Part shown: piece by piece, positions 24,701 to 35,976 of the stretch | Position numbering within the stretch: the first letter of the stretch is position 1 | How the letters are laid out: every line of letters starts with the position of its first letter | Assembly (NCBI RefSeq): GCF_949628265.1 | Contig: NC_088789.1 | Location: forward strand, 3,410,001-3,474,000 | DNA from: Cloeon dipterum | Taxonomy: Eukaryota; Arthropoda; Insecta; Ephemeroptera; Baetidae | DNA length: 64,000 bases | Direction: 5' to 3' | The notes under the pieces: model-generated | The model's database searches: none | Told to the model about the DNA's origin: nothing | The model's input: only the letters and a program-made list of their open reading frames with translations | Position numbers and translations under genes: made by a program

Positions 24701-27700
24701 AAAGCGTTAATTTATGCATTGAAGCATTATACTTTTTTTAACTTTACATCTTGTGACATAACAATAGTTTTTGCCAATCCAAAACAATTGTCACTAACTG
24801 TTTCCTTACTAATTTAATTTGGATGCTTCGATTAGCCAATCAAAAATCAGTTAATCAGTTATAGGTTGTAGCTAGCAGCCCCAAATGTTTAAGGCCAATT
24901 TTTAGTAAATAAACGGAAAGTGGATCAATACAGGGCAACAACTCACAATTTTTTTAATTGATGTTTGTATGCAATAAGCAGTTATCGATAAATAATTTGT
25001 ACTACAATTTGCAATGACCAAAAAAAGGACCTTTTGCTACAGTAAAAATTCAAAGTTTTCAAAGTTCCCCTTAAATTTACAGCGCTTTGACCACATTTTC
25101 TTAGCAGATTTCAATTCCTCTCGTCGAGATTTGTCCAACCGCATAATATGAAACCTTTTAGGGGAACTCTTTGTTGGAAAATAAAATAATGAAAATAAGA
25201 TATCAAATAAGGAGACAGTTCTCACCATTTGCAGCCAGTTTCCTAAAAAATTTACGCTGCTATTTGTGTCAATTTTGGCCTCAGCTGAATCCTAACGGAA
25301 GAGTTCGTATTAGCAACAAGGATTTTGTAGTATTTCACTGTGTCAATCTTCTTTAAGTTGTGGTAAAATTTTTAAGTAGTGCTGAAAATAGGAAAACCCC
25401 GGTCCAATCCGTCCCACCTCAAAGCTATCTAAATTTAGACATGGGTTTTACGCGCAAAAAAATTCGCTAACACGCACTGCGCCCTCAACAGACCATCGAT
25501 TAACGCAGTCAAAGCTCCCTTCCAAGGTCAAGATGCGACATAAAAACGGCTGCAAAGGCAATATTTGAACATCGCCTGAGTGGCAGTTATTCGCCGTTTT
25601 TGCCGCGGCCATAGTCATTATTTATGCACATTTTGAAGGTGACTTTGAGGCGAGCTGCGCCTTTTTGCCGTCTTTTCTATTCGGTTGACCTGTGAATTTC
25701 ATTGTGCACGTGAACCAGGCGATTTTCCGTTTTTTTTTCTCTCCTCGCAAGCACCTTATTTGCGTAATTAAAATGCATGAACGACTGCATGACGAATTTT
25801 GATTCTACGCCAAATCCATAGCTTTTGACACGGACGACAAACGGTGCGAATCCAAGGCACAATCATTTCTGCGCGACCTATGACACAATTCTCAAATTCG
25901 GTGAGAATTGCTTGTGCAGGACGTTGGGAAATAATCGATCGCTGTCGTTTATAGAGTAAATTTAGTTTGGAAACAAATATCTATTCACGTTAAATAAAAA
26001 CGAAAACTATGAATATTTTTAAATAAATTATTCACCATAAAAAGAATGTGTCGCCGTTTGCCGTTTTTTGCAGAGAGCTGGAGGCTGGCCGTTTGCCTTT
26101 TATAAATATATCTGAAAGTGGTTTTGCTAGTTTCTTTCTCGATTCGCGCAGCCTGATAGAAAAAGTGTGCTGCAGGATTAAAACGAGCTCGACTTAAGCA
26201 GAGAAATTAGCAAAAGCATCTATCAATCTGCGTTGATTGAACTATCCCGTGCAGAGAAATTGAAAACCGATTATTAGTATCGTGAATGTAATCAAATTTT
26301 GATAACCAAAAGGTATGCTGAATTGGCCAATGTGGGTCATTAAATTCTCACTGCCTACGTGTGTGTGTATACTTTCGCGCACGCACATCGGCGCCGTTTG
26401 CCAAAACAACGCGTTTATTACAAAATGCACACCTCTATAGCAGCGACTTATTTCATGCCCGTCTAGACTTGCAGTTAAAAGGTTTTCACGGTTATTAATA
26501 AATTTACTCACCTCGTGAACTTTCAATAAATAAAGATAAACGAGATTGCAGCTAGCAGTTTTACTCTGTGCCTTTTGACCGAAGAGTTTGGAATTTATCG
26601 TGAATGTCATATTAAATTTTACAATTGAAAATAATACTATGATTAATTTGGAGTATTTTCGTACATATATTAAAAAACTTTACAAGACTGTTTTAGCTTA
26701 CGCTGTTATTTTTCGCGCTCCTTAGTTTTAAGTGCAGTTATTGTGTAATTTAAATTGTTTTAGTCCAGGTATGGACCAAAAAGGTCTTTCTGATCTAGAA
26801 TCATTAAATTATATTAGTTAATTTTTAACTGATTTGCTATATTTGATTTTTTATTCTTTCAAAGAATTTAGATAAGATCAAAATCACAAAAAAATAAAGG
26901 ACAAGGATAAACATTCATGCATATATGTTATTTTTGTGTTTATATATAAAAAAGTCCTTCGACTTAAAAAACGCCATTATTTTTGTTGTTTAAAAGGTCA
27001 TAGTGTGTTATTTTCACATTTAAACAAATTTTAAAAACATAAAAAAAACCTGATGGCCCAACGAGGAAGCTGGTTTTCTATGCTTAAAATGCTATTATGA
27101 TTCATTCACCTCCGTTTAATGACTTGACATTCTTTTTTATGCACAGTGAATGCATCTAGACTTGTGTTTGACACTGATAAAAATGGGAATAAACAGTGTT
27201 TGTGTATATAGGAGCGAGCGAAGCACCGTTATTGGCTACCGACGCCGTGCTCACTATACACGATGTCCTTTTATATTTCTGCTCAAGCTCGCAATTGACA
27301 CACATAAATCACATTGTTTATTCAAATCACAAAAAGTGGCAAAATCCGCTGCCAAGGGAAAGAGAGATGCGCTCATTCAAGTCTCCGAGAATCAAAATTG
27401 GAGCACGCTCGACTGTTAATGTAATTAAATCGAGCTCGTGCGAGCGGCGGGCCACAGGCCGGTCAGACAGTCGCTAAGCGGAAACCGATCCTCTCGAATA
27501 TCCTTCCTAGTCCCGGCGGCGGTGGCGGCCTTGCTTTTTTCGTGATTCAGACGAAAAACGCTTGATCCCTGGCTCCACGTTGATGACTAAATCGCTACCT
27601 TGTATTTGAATGATGAATTATTAGCATCTCGTTTCCCTCGCAGTTCCGGCTCTCCTGCGCTGCTAGGTTTCTGACAATATGTGCTTGTTTTGGAGTCGCT

Positions 27701-29031
27701 TTTCAAGCTCTTTAGCCGCAGCTGAAGCGAAAAGGTAAACACGGTGCCTGCTGTCAACACAAACATTAATATAGCACACATGTCGCGTGGAATGTGCGAG
27801 TGAGATTTTTTCGCAGACACTGCCCAAGATAATTGGCTATGCTGGCTGCGTGGTCAAAATCAAGCGTCTTCATCTGTGATGCGAAAGTCGAAGACGTCAA
27901 AAATGGGTCAAAATGCACGGCAAAAACGATTCCGAAAATTATACTTCTCGTGGAGCATCACGAGTTGGCACCGAGACTCGAAGAGACATTTACCGTTGGG
28001 TTTAATAATTAAAAAATCAGAAAGAATTTCACTAACAGGGAATTTAATTTAACATTTTTATTTAGACGTTTTGCTGTTAATATTTTTCGAGTAACTACTT
28101 TATCATTAAATGCCCTTCGTCATTTTAAGTTGAAAGGAAAGCAATCTTTTATAGAGTATATTTCCTTCTTACTAGATTGAACTTTTTAAATTTATCGCAG
28201 GCTCCAGCCCAATATAGTTGGTTTCGTGACAGGAAATTTTGAAACTAAATATTTGTTAAAATTGACTCCCAGCCAAACAATCTTTAAAAGATAATAACTA
28301 ATAAAAAATATATATTCAACCCACGAATATTTTGAAGGACAGTTAAGCCGGACGCATCTCATTGGCAAGATACTCCATATCACAAAACGATAATTGCGAA
28401 ATTATCGGCAAAAGGACGCGCGGACGCATCGACCGCCAACCTCATCTGCATTCGTGACGGAACCCGTGCGCTATTTGTGTAATGACGGACTAAATTGCAA
28501 TGAGAGAAACCGGCGTGCTCAAGTTCAAATAATAGTGCGTAATGCGTCGAGCCATTTGTGAAAACGGCGAATTGCATGTATACTAGAATTCCGGTCGGCC
28601 GCGGCGCGCGCTCGGTCGATCGTTTATGTACAGACCGATCGGACAAATAAGCAGAAAAATGAGGAAACGGCCATCGGGCTGTAAGGTCACTCCGGAGGAG
28701 GCGCGCTTTTTGAAAGTCACCAAGCCGTTGGCTCGCACTGCTGGAAGGTGAAATCTACCATCATTGATTGCTGCTGCAGACGCGAGCGAGAGAGTGAGAA
28801 AGTTAGTCGCTGCTGAACGCAGAGTTAGTCAGTCAGTCAGTTTTGCCTGAGACGTGAAGGTATCAGGTGCTCTTGGTGCGCCGCCGCCGCCGCTCGCTCG
28901 CTCGCCGCTTTTGGATATGCGCCGCTGAAAGTGAAATTATTATCCTCGCCGCGCTCTACGACAATTCCAAGTTCTGATCTGCTTTTCGAGCCTTTTTCAC
29001 GTACACTCGATTTTTATCTAATCGCGGCAAG
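21756..29031 (+). other. Long non-coding stretch between candidate first exons B and C
   Basis: A 7.3-kb region. It holds copy A of a dispersed repeat (24970-25366). A 170-bp GC-richer segment bounded by AG at about 22617 and GTGAGA at about 22789 looks exon-like but has no recognisable product. The remainder is AT-rich and featureless to me. Confidence 0.5.
24970..25366. repeat. Dispersed repeat, copy A
   Basis: A segment of about 397 bp that is clearly homologous, end to end and in the same orientation, to 36983-37378. Shared strings include GGACCTTTTGCTACAGTAAA, GATTCAATTCCTCTCGTCG-like, GGGAGACAG/AGGAGACAG followed by TCTCACCATTTG, and GCAACAAGGATTT. On the - strand both copies open with MVRTVSL, but the frames diverge, so I see no intact protein. 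It is probably a fossil transposable element. Confidence 0.7.
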
Positions 29032-29086
29032 ATGCAGCGGGCAAAGTTTATGGACAAACTCAAAAGTGGATACCTTAGGAAGTGGT
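29032..29086 (+). CDS. Candidate alternative first exon C of the CD36-family gene
   Basis: ATG 29032 encodes MQRAKFMDKLKSGYLRKW and reaches a perfect donor, GTAAGT, at 29087 in phase 1. Spliced to 35977 it makes a second Trp and runs into the LVILVSLVLLAFG helix, giving a 540-residue receptor. The short, strongly basic amphipathic N-terminus is typical of class B scavenger receptors, so this is the most convincing of the three first exons. It is preceded by a GC-rich 5' UTR-like stretch with (GCC)n and (CTCG)n runs at about 28878-28910 and three overlapping TCAGT initiator-like motifs at 28829-28841. Confidence 0.65.
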
Positions 29087-31106
29087 GTAAGTATATATTT
29101 ATTTTAACACTTTATTTCCCGGTTGAGTTGTGTTGCACCATGGGGTACTGCTCCTTTGTTTAAAAGAAGTTGAAGACAGATTGCAAATAATATACCGGAA
29201 TTAATTTATTTCCAAGACTTCGATATTTTCAAACAAAAGTTATTCAACTAAAAGAAAATAACTAATAAGTTTTAAGGAACGCTGTCATTTAAAAATTTTA
29301 AATTCTCGAAGCACTTTGTTCTCAGTTGACATTGCCTGTCAGCTCACATTATCCGAGGAAATTTAGTAAGAAAAATAATAAAATAAAGTAAATTTGTTTT
29401 GCTGTTGTTTCCGTTCAAAGCTCAATTACTATTTCTCTAAATCTTTTTATTTATCAAATATTTCCCCGTACGAGACTGGATGGTTAGGTATTTTACTAAA
29501 TTCGAGAGCCTGGTCCATTGGTCACTCGCAGTCAAGCCTGAAATGACGTAACGCGACAGCTTTTGTGGTTTTACAACATCCTAAAAAGGCAAACGGTGCA
29601 AATTGGTGCAATTAGCGACTGAAATGCTTTGTCCCCAACAAAAATCAGCGGTGCAGTTAGCATGAAAGTGGTAATTAATGTTCTCTGAGAGACCTTATGA
29701 AACTGCGTTTGTGAATGGCGTTATTTGTCATTGTTGGAACACTCGAAAACAAAATTATTGCATAAAGGTCACTGGTTTCCCTTTGAATCAGGTTGTATCG
29801 TGTGGTAGAGGTGCATTTTAAATTCGACATGGCGCAGACAGATGAGCGTGCTGGACACAAAGTGCGCTTTTTGCGACGGAGGCTTCCATGCTGAGAGAAT
29901 TTGGCCCGCGGCGAATTTTTTCAAATTCTCTGCTCCGATCGCGCAACCATACTATTACGTGTTTTCTCTGCGGCAGACAGGAGAGACTCTGAAACTGGTT
30001 GAAAACTCGATTCTTTGCCGCCGACTTAAGCCGCGAGGATTAAATGTTATTTCATCGCTTTTGAAAGTGAAATAATATGTGTCACCTAATTTCCACTGTA
30101 AGAGGAAATGTGCGAAAATATTAGACGCCTTGCGGTGACCGATTGGTATGTTTCAATGTTTGCACCGAGAGAAAGCAACATTTTTATTTGGATAAATTTA
30201 GCAACAGGTCGGCTCGCTGTCATTCGCGTTCTGCCCGAATTATTTATGTCATCCGGGCTTCCCTCCAGCCTTGTGCATTTATGTAATCGCTCCAAATACA
30301 CAGCACTTTTGTCCCTCCGAAGGTCGGCCGGTGCTCAGTTTGCAAAATTGATTGTTTGCAAAGCAACGCGCATTTTCACTTCCTAAAACAACCAAAATTC
30401 ACTGCATTTCCTCGTCGACGTCGACGAGCGGTGAATCACTCGTTTGATATCAAAATAAATAAATTTTCTATTCAGGGATAAGCAGAAACCGACCTTGGAG
30501 CGTTCGTCAGTGCACACGCATGGACCCTCCGTCATTCCAGCCGCGAATCTTCCTTATTATTTTTCTCCGTGAGCAGCAGTGCCGCTGGCTTTTCGCTGCT
30601 TGCGAAATCCGCGATTGGATTTTTTACTCGCGGCCTGTGAAACGTGTGACGCACGCGCGCGATTCTTTAGCAGCCCAGGCAGAATCTCAGTCAGGTCTTA
30701 CTCACCTGTGCCCATGATTCACTGGAGGCAATTCACAAATCGTTATGTGACTGGACTGTTTCCTTCCGCTTTTTTCCGGGTGACGCAATTATCAGAATAT
30801 ATAATTTGCTCCAGACACAGAGTTTTTGTCCTCAACCATGCACAGTCATGAGATATTTGTCATCGTTCTCTTCTCATCTTGATACCCTGGATCAATCATC
30901 TTTATAACAGTTCGTAAATATGATGATGATGTATCGTAGGAAAAATATAACAACGACAAACACTGCATTCATCGATAAATGGGGTTTTCATTGATTTTGC
31001 AATACAAGGCAGAGTTATTAGATATTTATAATGTTTAGGTAATGATAAGAAACACATAGATTGTGCAATAAACATAATAATACAAGAATAATTTTAAATT
31101 TTTGGT

Positions 31107-31212
31107 TGCAGCTTTCTTGGTGCATATCAAGCTTTAATTTTTCCGGATGCTACAGAATGTCGGTCCCAGCACTTGAAATATTAAAAGCTTGATATACACC
31201 TGGGAAGCTGCA
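31107..31212 (+). ncRNA. Long hairpin, possible miRNA precursor
   Basis: The arms at 31107-31137 and 31180-31212 are complementary over about 31-33 positions with about five mismatches or wobbles and one bulge. The inner block TATCAAGCTTT pairs with AAAGCTTGATA. The loop is about 42 nt and the whole structure is 106 nt, in the size range of arthropod pre-miRNAs. I do not recognise the mature sequence as any known family. The same structure could be a small palindromic transposon remnant, since 17-bp direct repeats flank it (31087-31103 and 31256-31272). The strand is taken as that of the host intron. Confidence 0.35.
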
Positions 31213-34200
31213 TATAATTTCAACCAAAACCATGATTTCAAGGGCATCTATCAACAATAATTTTAAATTTTTAATGCATGTCATAATTGTCAGTAAAAAT
31301 GATATTAAATTTATAATTATACAAAAACAGCTTAGCTCATATTTTAAGTAAAAATTACTAAATTGTTGTTTACAAATACTCAACTATAGCATTATTTATA
31401 TATCATCTGCTTTTTATATAGCTCCAACAAAGTTCCTTATTATATATTTATGGCAGGCCTTCATGTTTCTTCTGCGGTTTGTTCAAATCATCTAATCACA
31501 AATCCACCCACGCTTCAGTGGGCATTACGCAAATTATTGATTGAGCTGTGCACGCAAAAACTTCCGAAGGCGCTCGTCGATGCATAAAATTTTCACGTTT
31601 TGTTGGCTTAGCCAGCCCGAATCGCAGCAGAATCCAACGAAAACGCCGACAATGCAGAACAAGTGCACTTTCGAGCGGGGAGCCCGGCACTCATTGAGCG
31701 GGCGCGTTCATTTGAATGATATTCCAGCTGTGTTAGGTAACAAGCGCAGAAAGTAGAAAGCTAATCACGTTGTTTCGCTTTATCTCTCACTCACTCGCTC
31801 TGCAACTGCAACTACTGCAATGTGCGAGCCTGAAACTCAGTTAATAGAGCTGCAGGTGAGATTGAGCGTCTGCCTGACGACTAAAAAACAATGCCGCGGC
31901 GTTAATGGCGAAAAGTTCACGCGCGAAATGCTTAATTGCCGTTCCGATTCCGAACGATCAGTGAGAATGAAGATGCATTGTTCACTTAGGGAACAGGGTC
32001 GATTTTTGTTTATGTTCTTTGACTCAGAGAAATTCTCACTGAGCTGCGCGTTTCAAATTTTATTTTAAATTTCACTTCAAGAAAGTCAGGCTGGAAATAA
32101 AATTTAATGAAGCATGCATCTATTAAAACCAATTAAAAATAACAAGAAAGAGATGCACCCAATTTTTTGTGTTGTAATTCCAGTAAGCTTCACATTATTG
32201 TTGCAGTCATCGATTTCACTCTCGTCTCCCAATTTATCAGATTTGGCACTGCACAATATTACTGCGTTTTACTGCAATCCGCTGCTGCATGGTTTCGTAA
32301 TAGGTTAGAAACAAATTTTCCCACACAATGCCAAAGCTGACCGCATTTTTCATTTTTATCGGCTCCTCTGTTATTGTTCTCGCGGCCGAGGACAAGAAAC
32401 TGCAAAGCCAACAGAAAATAATCACTTTTTGGTGGAATTTTGATAGCTCCATGCTGCAGCATAAAAATATTAAAAATAATCATGGTATTGTTTAAAAAAA
32501 AACAAGCCACGATCAGTTAACACTTCACTGAAACCAAAATAATTCTTGACCCAGAATTGAGTTTCGGTTTGATTGCAATTTGACGTTGCACGTCAAAGGA
32601 TAAGAGGATAAGCTTCAGATTCTGTGTCAAGATGGAAAAATTTCGCTGTGTTAAACGTGAAGGAAAAAAATGAGCACATTCTGCTTTAGGTCAACAATGC
32701 GCACAATCAAGACACAAGGATCATGCTCATAAATCATTTTGCCATCTCATTTCATGTCGCAAACTAAGGTGATGCAACGCACTTCATTGCAGATTGTGCC
32801 GCTTATTTTGCGATTTCATGCCCGCAGTGCACATAATAAGTAGTCAGGCGTTTCGAGGAGATGTAAATCTTCCGTGCAAAAGCAAGCTGAGGTCAAACTC
32901 TGCAGGAATACTGATTTGGATCGCAGGTTGCTCATTTAATCCGCACCTTTGCGTGTAGGCTAGAATTAGGGTCGACTGCACCTGACAGATAATTCCATAA
33001 AATTTATCTGATTGTTTTTGGGTTAGTCGTACAAAGTGGCATGTTTTATATTTAAAATTCTTAAAAACATTACTTTTATGGCGGCAGTTTGGAAATTCCC
33101 AATTAACTTAATTCTGGGTCGTCTGGCCAGCTGGTTTTTATTGGATTAGACCACAGGGTCGCAACGCAAGTTCAAGATCTCGAATTGCTCAATTCAAACC
33201 AAGCTTGCATTTTCTTTGGATATTGTGATCGAGGAATACGTCGTGTATGACCGTGAATACTTTCTGTGCGCTTTTAATTTATAGACAGAGAAGCTGATGC
33301 GTGACTTTGAAACAGATCTCATCGCCACGTCTCACTTGATCCTTCATTAGATTGAACTGCAAACCGCAATCAAGTTCCTATTCCTTCAGGAAAATTGCAG
33401 AAGATGATTTGTTCAATGATAGAAAACTGTTACATTTAAAAGAAGCTTGTAATGCTTGTTCATATCTCATAAAAATACTGGCTAGATTTAATTCCTACTT
33501 TTCCATGTAATTTTTTCATCGAGATAAATCCCATTCTCCTCGTTTTCCTCATTATGAGGTTTTTCAAGTCTCCGCATCGCAATAGAGAATCAAGCACAAT
33601 AAAATTGCAGCCGTCAGCAGCGCACGATAAAAAGCTGAATTAACAACAGGGTCGAGTTTTTTTCTTAATCGACGTAATTAAGTTGCGAAACGATGAACGC
33701 GGCACGGAAAGAATTGCGAGCAAGAAAAGTGCGTATTTTTTTTTAAAATTACGCGTCACTCTGTGAGGATCTAGGGCCGCCTGTCTGGTGTAAAATGTAT
33801 CATTCGCTCAAAAATTGGTCGTTTTGAATTCAAGGCTCCATTAGAGCGTCTTCTTTTGAATCCGGCAGAGAGCACGAATCGTTTTTACCAAAGACGTGCC
33901 CTGTGTGACCTTCAGAGGAGAGTTACATTAGGAACAAGCTGCGCGGTTCTTTGGACAAGTTGAATCCGCCCAGCTTTTTTGCAAGGACCCCAGGCTGAAA
34001 AAGTTTCTCTGCCATTCATCAGCATTACTGCCGCTTTTGATAAATCTCTACCTGCGTGTGAACAGGTGTCGCAACCCTGCGTATGATAAAAAAATTTAAT
34101 TACTGCGCTATTACCTCGAGACACTCGAGAGTATAAAACTCAAAAAATTTTAATATAGGAAGTACATAAAATAAACTGAACTGGCCGTGACCGGTGGGCG

Positions 34201-35813
34201 CACTGGGATCCAGAAGTGAGCCGCTGCTTCCCATCATCTGTCATCCGTTCACTTTTATTAGTAGGATTGTCATGCACATTTTTAGAAAGCTTGTGTCCTT
34301 AAAAATTTATATCCTAAAAGTAGAAAAAATGTATGTTTGAAATCAGTGTTTTTTTCTGTTCAACGGCTCTTTGTCACTTTTTGTTCACTGATGTTTTTTT
34401 TATTGTGGTTTGTGTTGAACAGTTACACAAGTTAATCGTTTTATGGCTCCCATTGGAATAATCGGGATAGAATTGTAAAGTTTGGTAATTGTTTTATTTC
34501 ACTCTCTCAATATATTAACATGCCTGAGGGAAACACAAGCTATATTGAGTGTTTGAGCAGGTACAGGTAAAGATTCAGAGAGCAAATATGAAAATGGCCA
34601 TGAAAACAAGTGTTTGCAAACTGTGCTGTTTGCCTATCACAGCCTTGAACTCTCCTCACGGAGCCGAATTTCTTAAAAACTCACGCCTAGGTTTGCACCA
34701 CTGCTCATACCTGTGGTTAAATTAATTTGTCAACTCCTTGTTTCTACAAGTGCGTGGACCGAGAAAGGCCATAGAATGCTGACAAAAAACAGAGCATTAT
34801 TTTTCTAGTGCAACACACACGTCGTTTTGGGTTTACCTTGAGTTCTTGGCACACCAACCGCGCTATAGTATAATATGTACACAGTGCGGATTAGGTAATC
34901 TCACAGTTCTGTGCTCACGACTGAATTCAGGAGCTGCTTTCTTACAAAACTATGAATACAAAAAATATTAGCGTTCTTTCTCTAATGATGGCCCTTGCGT
35001 CAAAGAGTGGGACACTTCGCATCTCCTCTTATGGTCCACGACTAGAAAATTTTAAACATCGCAAGAACACTGACAATGAGCCGCTGTGCAGCAGCCATTC
35101 ATTTATGTTGCGTGCATCGTTGAATTCTTAGAAAGAAATAGACACAAATTTATTCCAAAATAATGATAATTTATCATTATAATTTTCTTACTGTCTCACA
35201 GGTGCAAATCAAAAGAGTGAAATGCATCATTGGTGTTTCTTTTTGAGAAAATGCATTAGCTTTTGTCAGATTTTTACGTACATCATTGAAAATAAATTTT
35301 GTTAGAACGCTCTAAACTCAAGATGACACATGAGTGTGTCAAAGCAGAATGTTATGTTTTGATAGATGTGCTTGTAAAAATTTATAATTTACATATAATA
35401 CATCAACATGGCGAGAAAGAATAGAGAGTGTGCGGCACGTGCTGATGAGATTTATTGCACACCAAAAAGAGACAGCGAAACAAGTTGAGAGCCTTATGCC
35501 GGTGATGCTGCTGCTTTCATCATTTAATTATAAAGTCCTCGGACGTTGGATCCTCTGCGACGGAAAAAATTTGGCGGAGAAATCGGCGTGTGTAAAAAAG
35601 AATAGTAAAAAAGGGGCGTTGTGCGTGTGCAACTCAAATTTGCTCCATTTGCCTACTGATTCCGAGAGAAAGTGCGGCGAGTGCTATCTCGATCTTTTAA
35701 TCTTCAACAGCGCAGGGCGAGAGACAAACCGCTCTTTCTGCTGATGTGTTGGAAGGAGCGTCATTATAGACCTTTCCGGTTCCTCGTCAGATAGCCGGCT
35801 CACCTTGGAGCAC

Positions 35814-35975
35814 TATATATCCATCTAGACACACCAATAGCACGCTCTTTGTCCGCCCCCTGTAATATGCCAGTCGAAAATAATGGAAAAAACGGCGGTA
35901 TTACCGCGGAAGTCAGGATTTATTATTAATTGTACCTCGGTGAAAAATAATAATTTATTCTCTTCCTCTGTTTCA
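35814..35975 (+). promoter_or_regulatory. Possible TATA promoter with in-frame ATG ahead of shared CD36 exon
   Basis: TATATAT at 35814-35820 is followed by an ATG at 35883 that is open and in frame through the 35976/35977 splice acceptor into the membrane helix. It would add 31 residues if transcription began here without splicing. The sequence encoded (MEKTAVLPRKSG...) is unremarkable, so this may be chance. Confidence 0.22.
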
Positions 35976-35976
35976 G

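Larger units (their letters stand above)
29087..35976 (+). other. Intron between first exon C and the shared CD36 exons
   Basis: A 6.9-kb AT-rich intron. It contains an 18-bp perfect palindrome (30411-30428), a long hairpin (31107-31212) between 17-bp direct repeats, and a TATATAT motif (35814-35820) with an in-frame ATG shortly before the shared exon. No other coding potential is recognised. Confidence 0.55.

Noticed and set aside
25037..25228. Minus-strand ORF starting MVRTVSL as a gene
   Set aside because: It lies wholly inside a dispersed repeat. The homologous frame in the other copy diverges by frameshift, so it is not under coding constraint.
31820..31855. Short ORF MCEPETQLIELQ ending at a GTGAGA donor, as another CD36 first exon
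   Set aside because: It ends in phase 0, incompatible with the shared acceptor at 35977, which needs phase 1.
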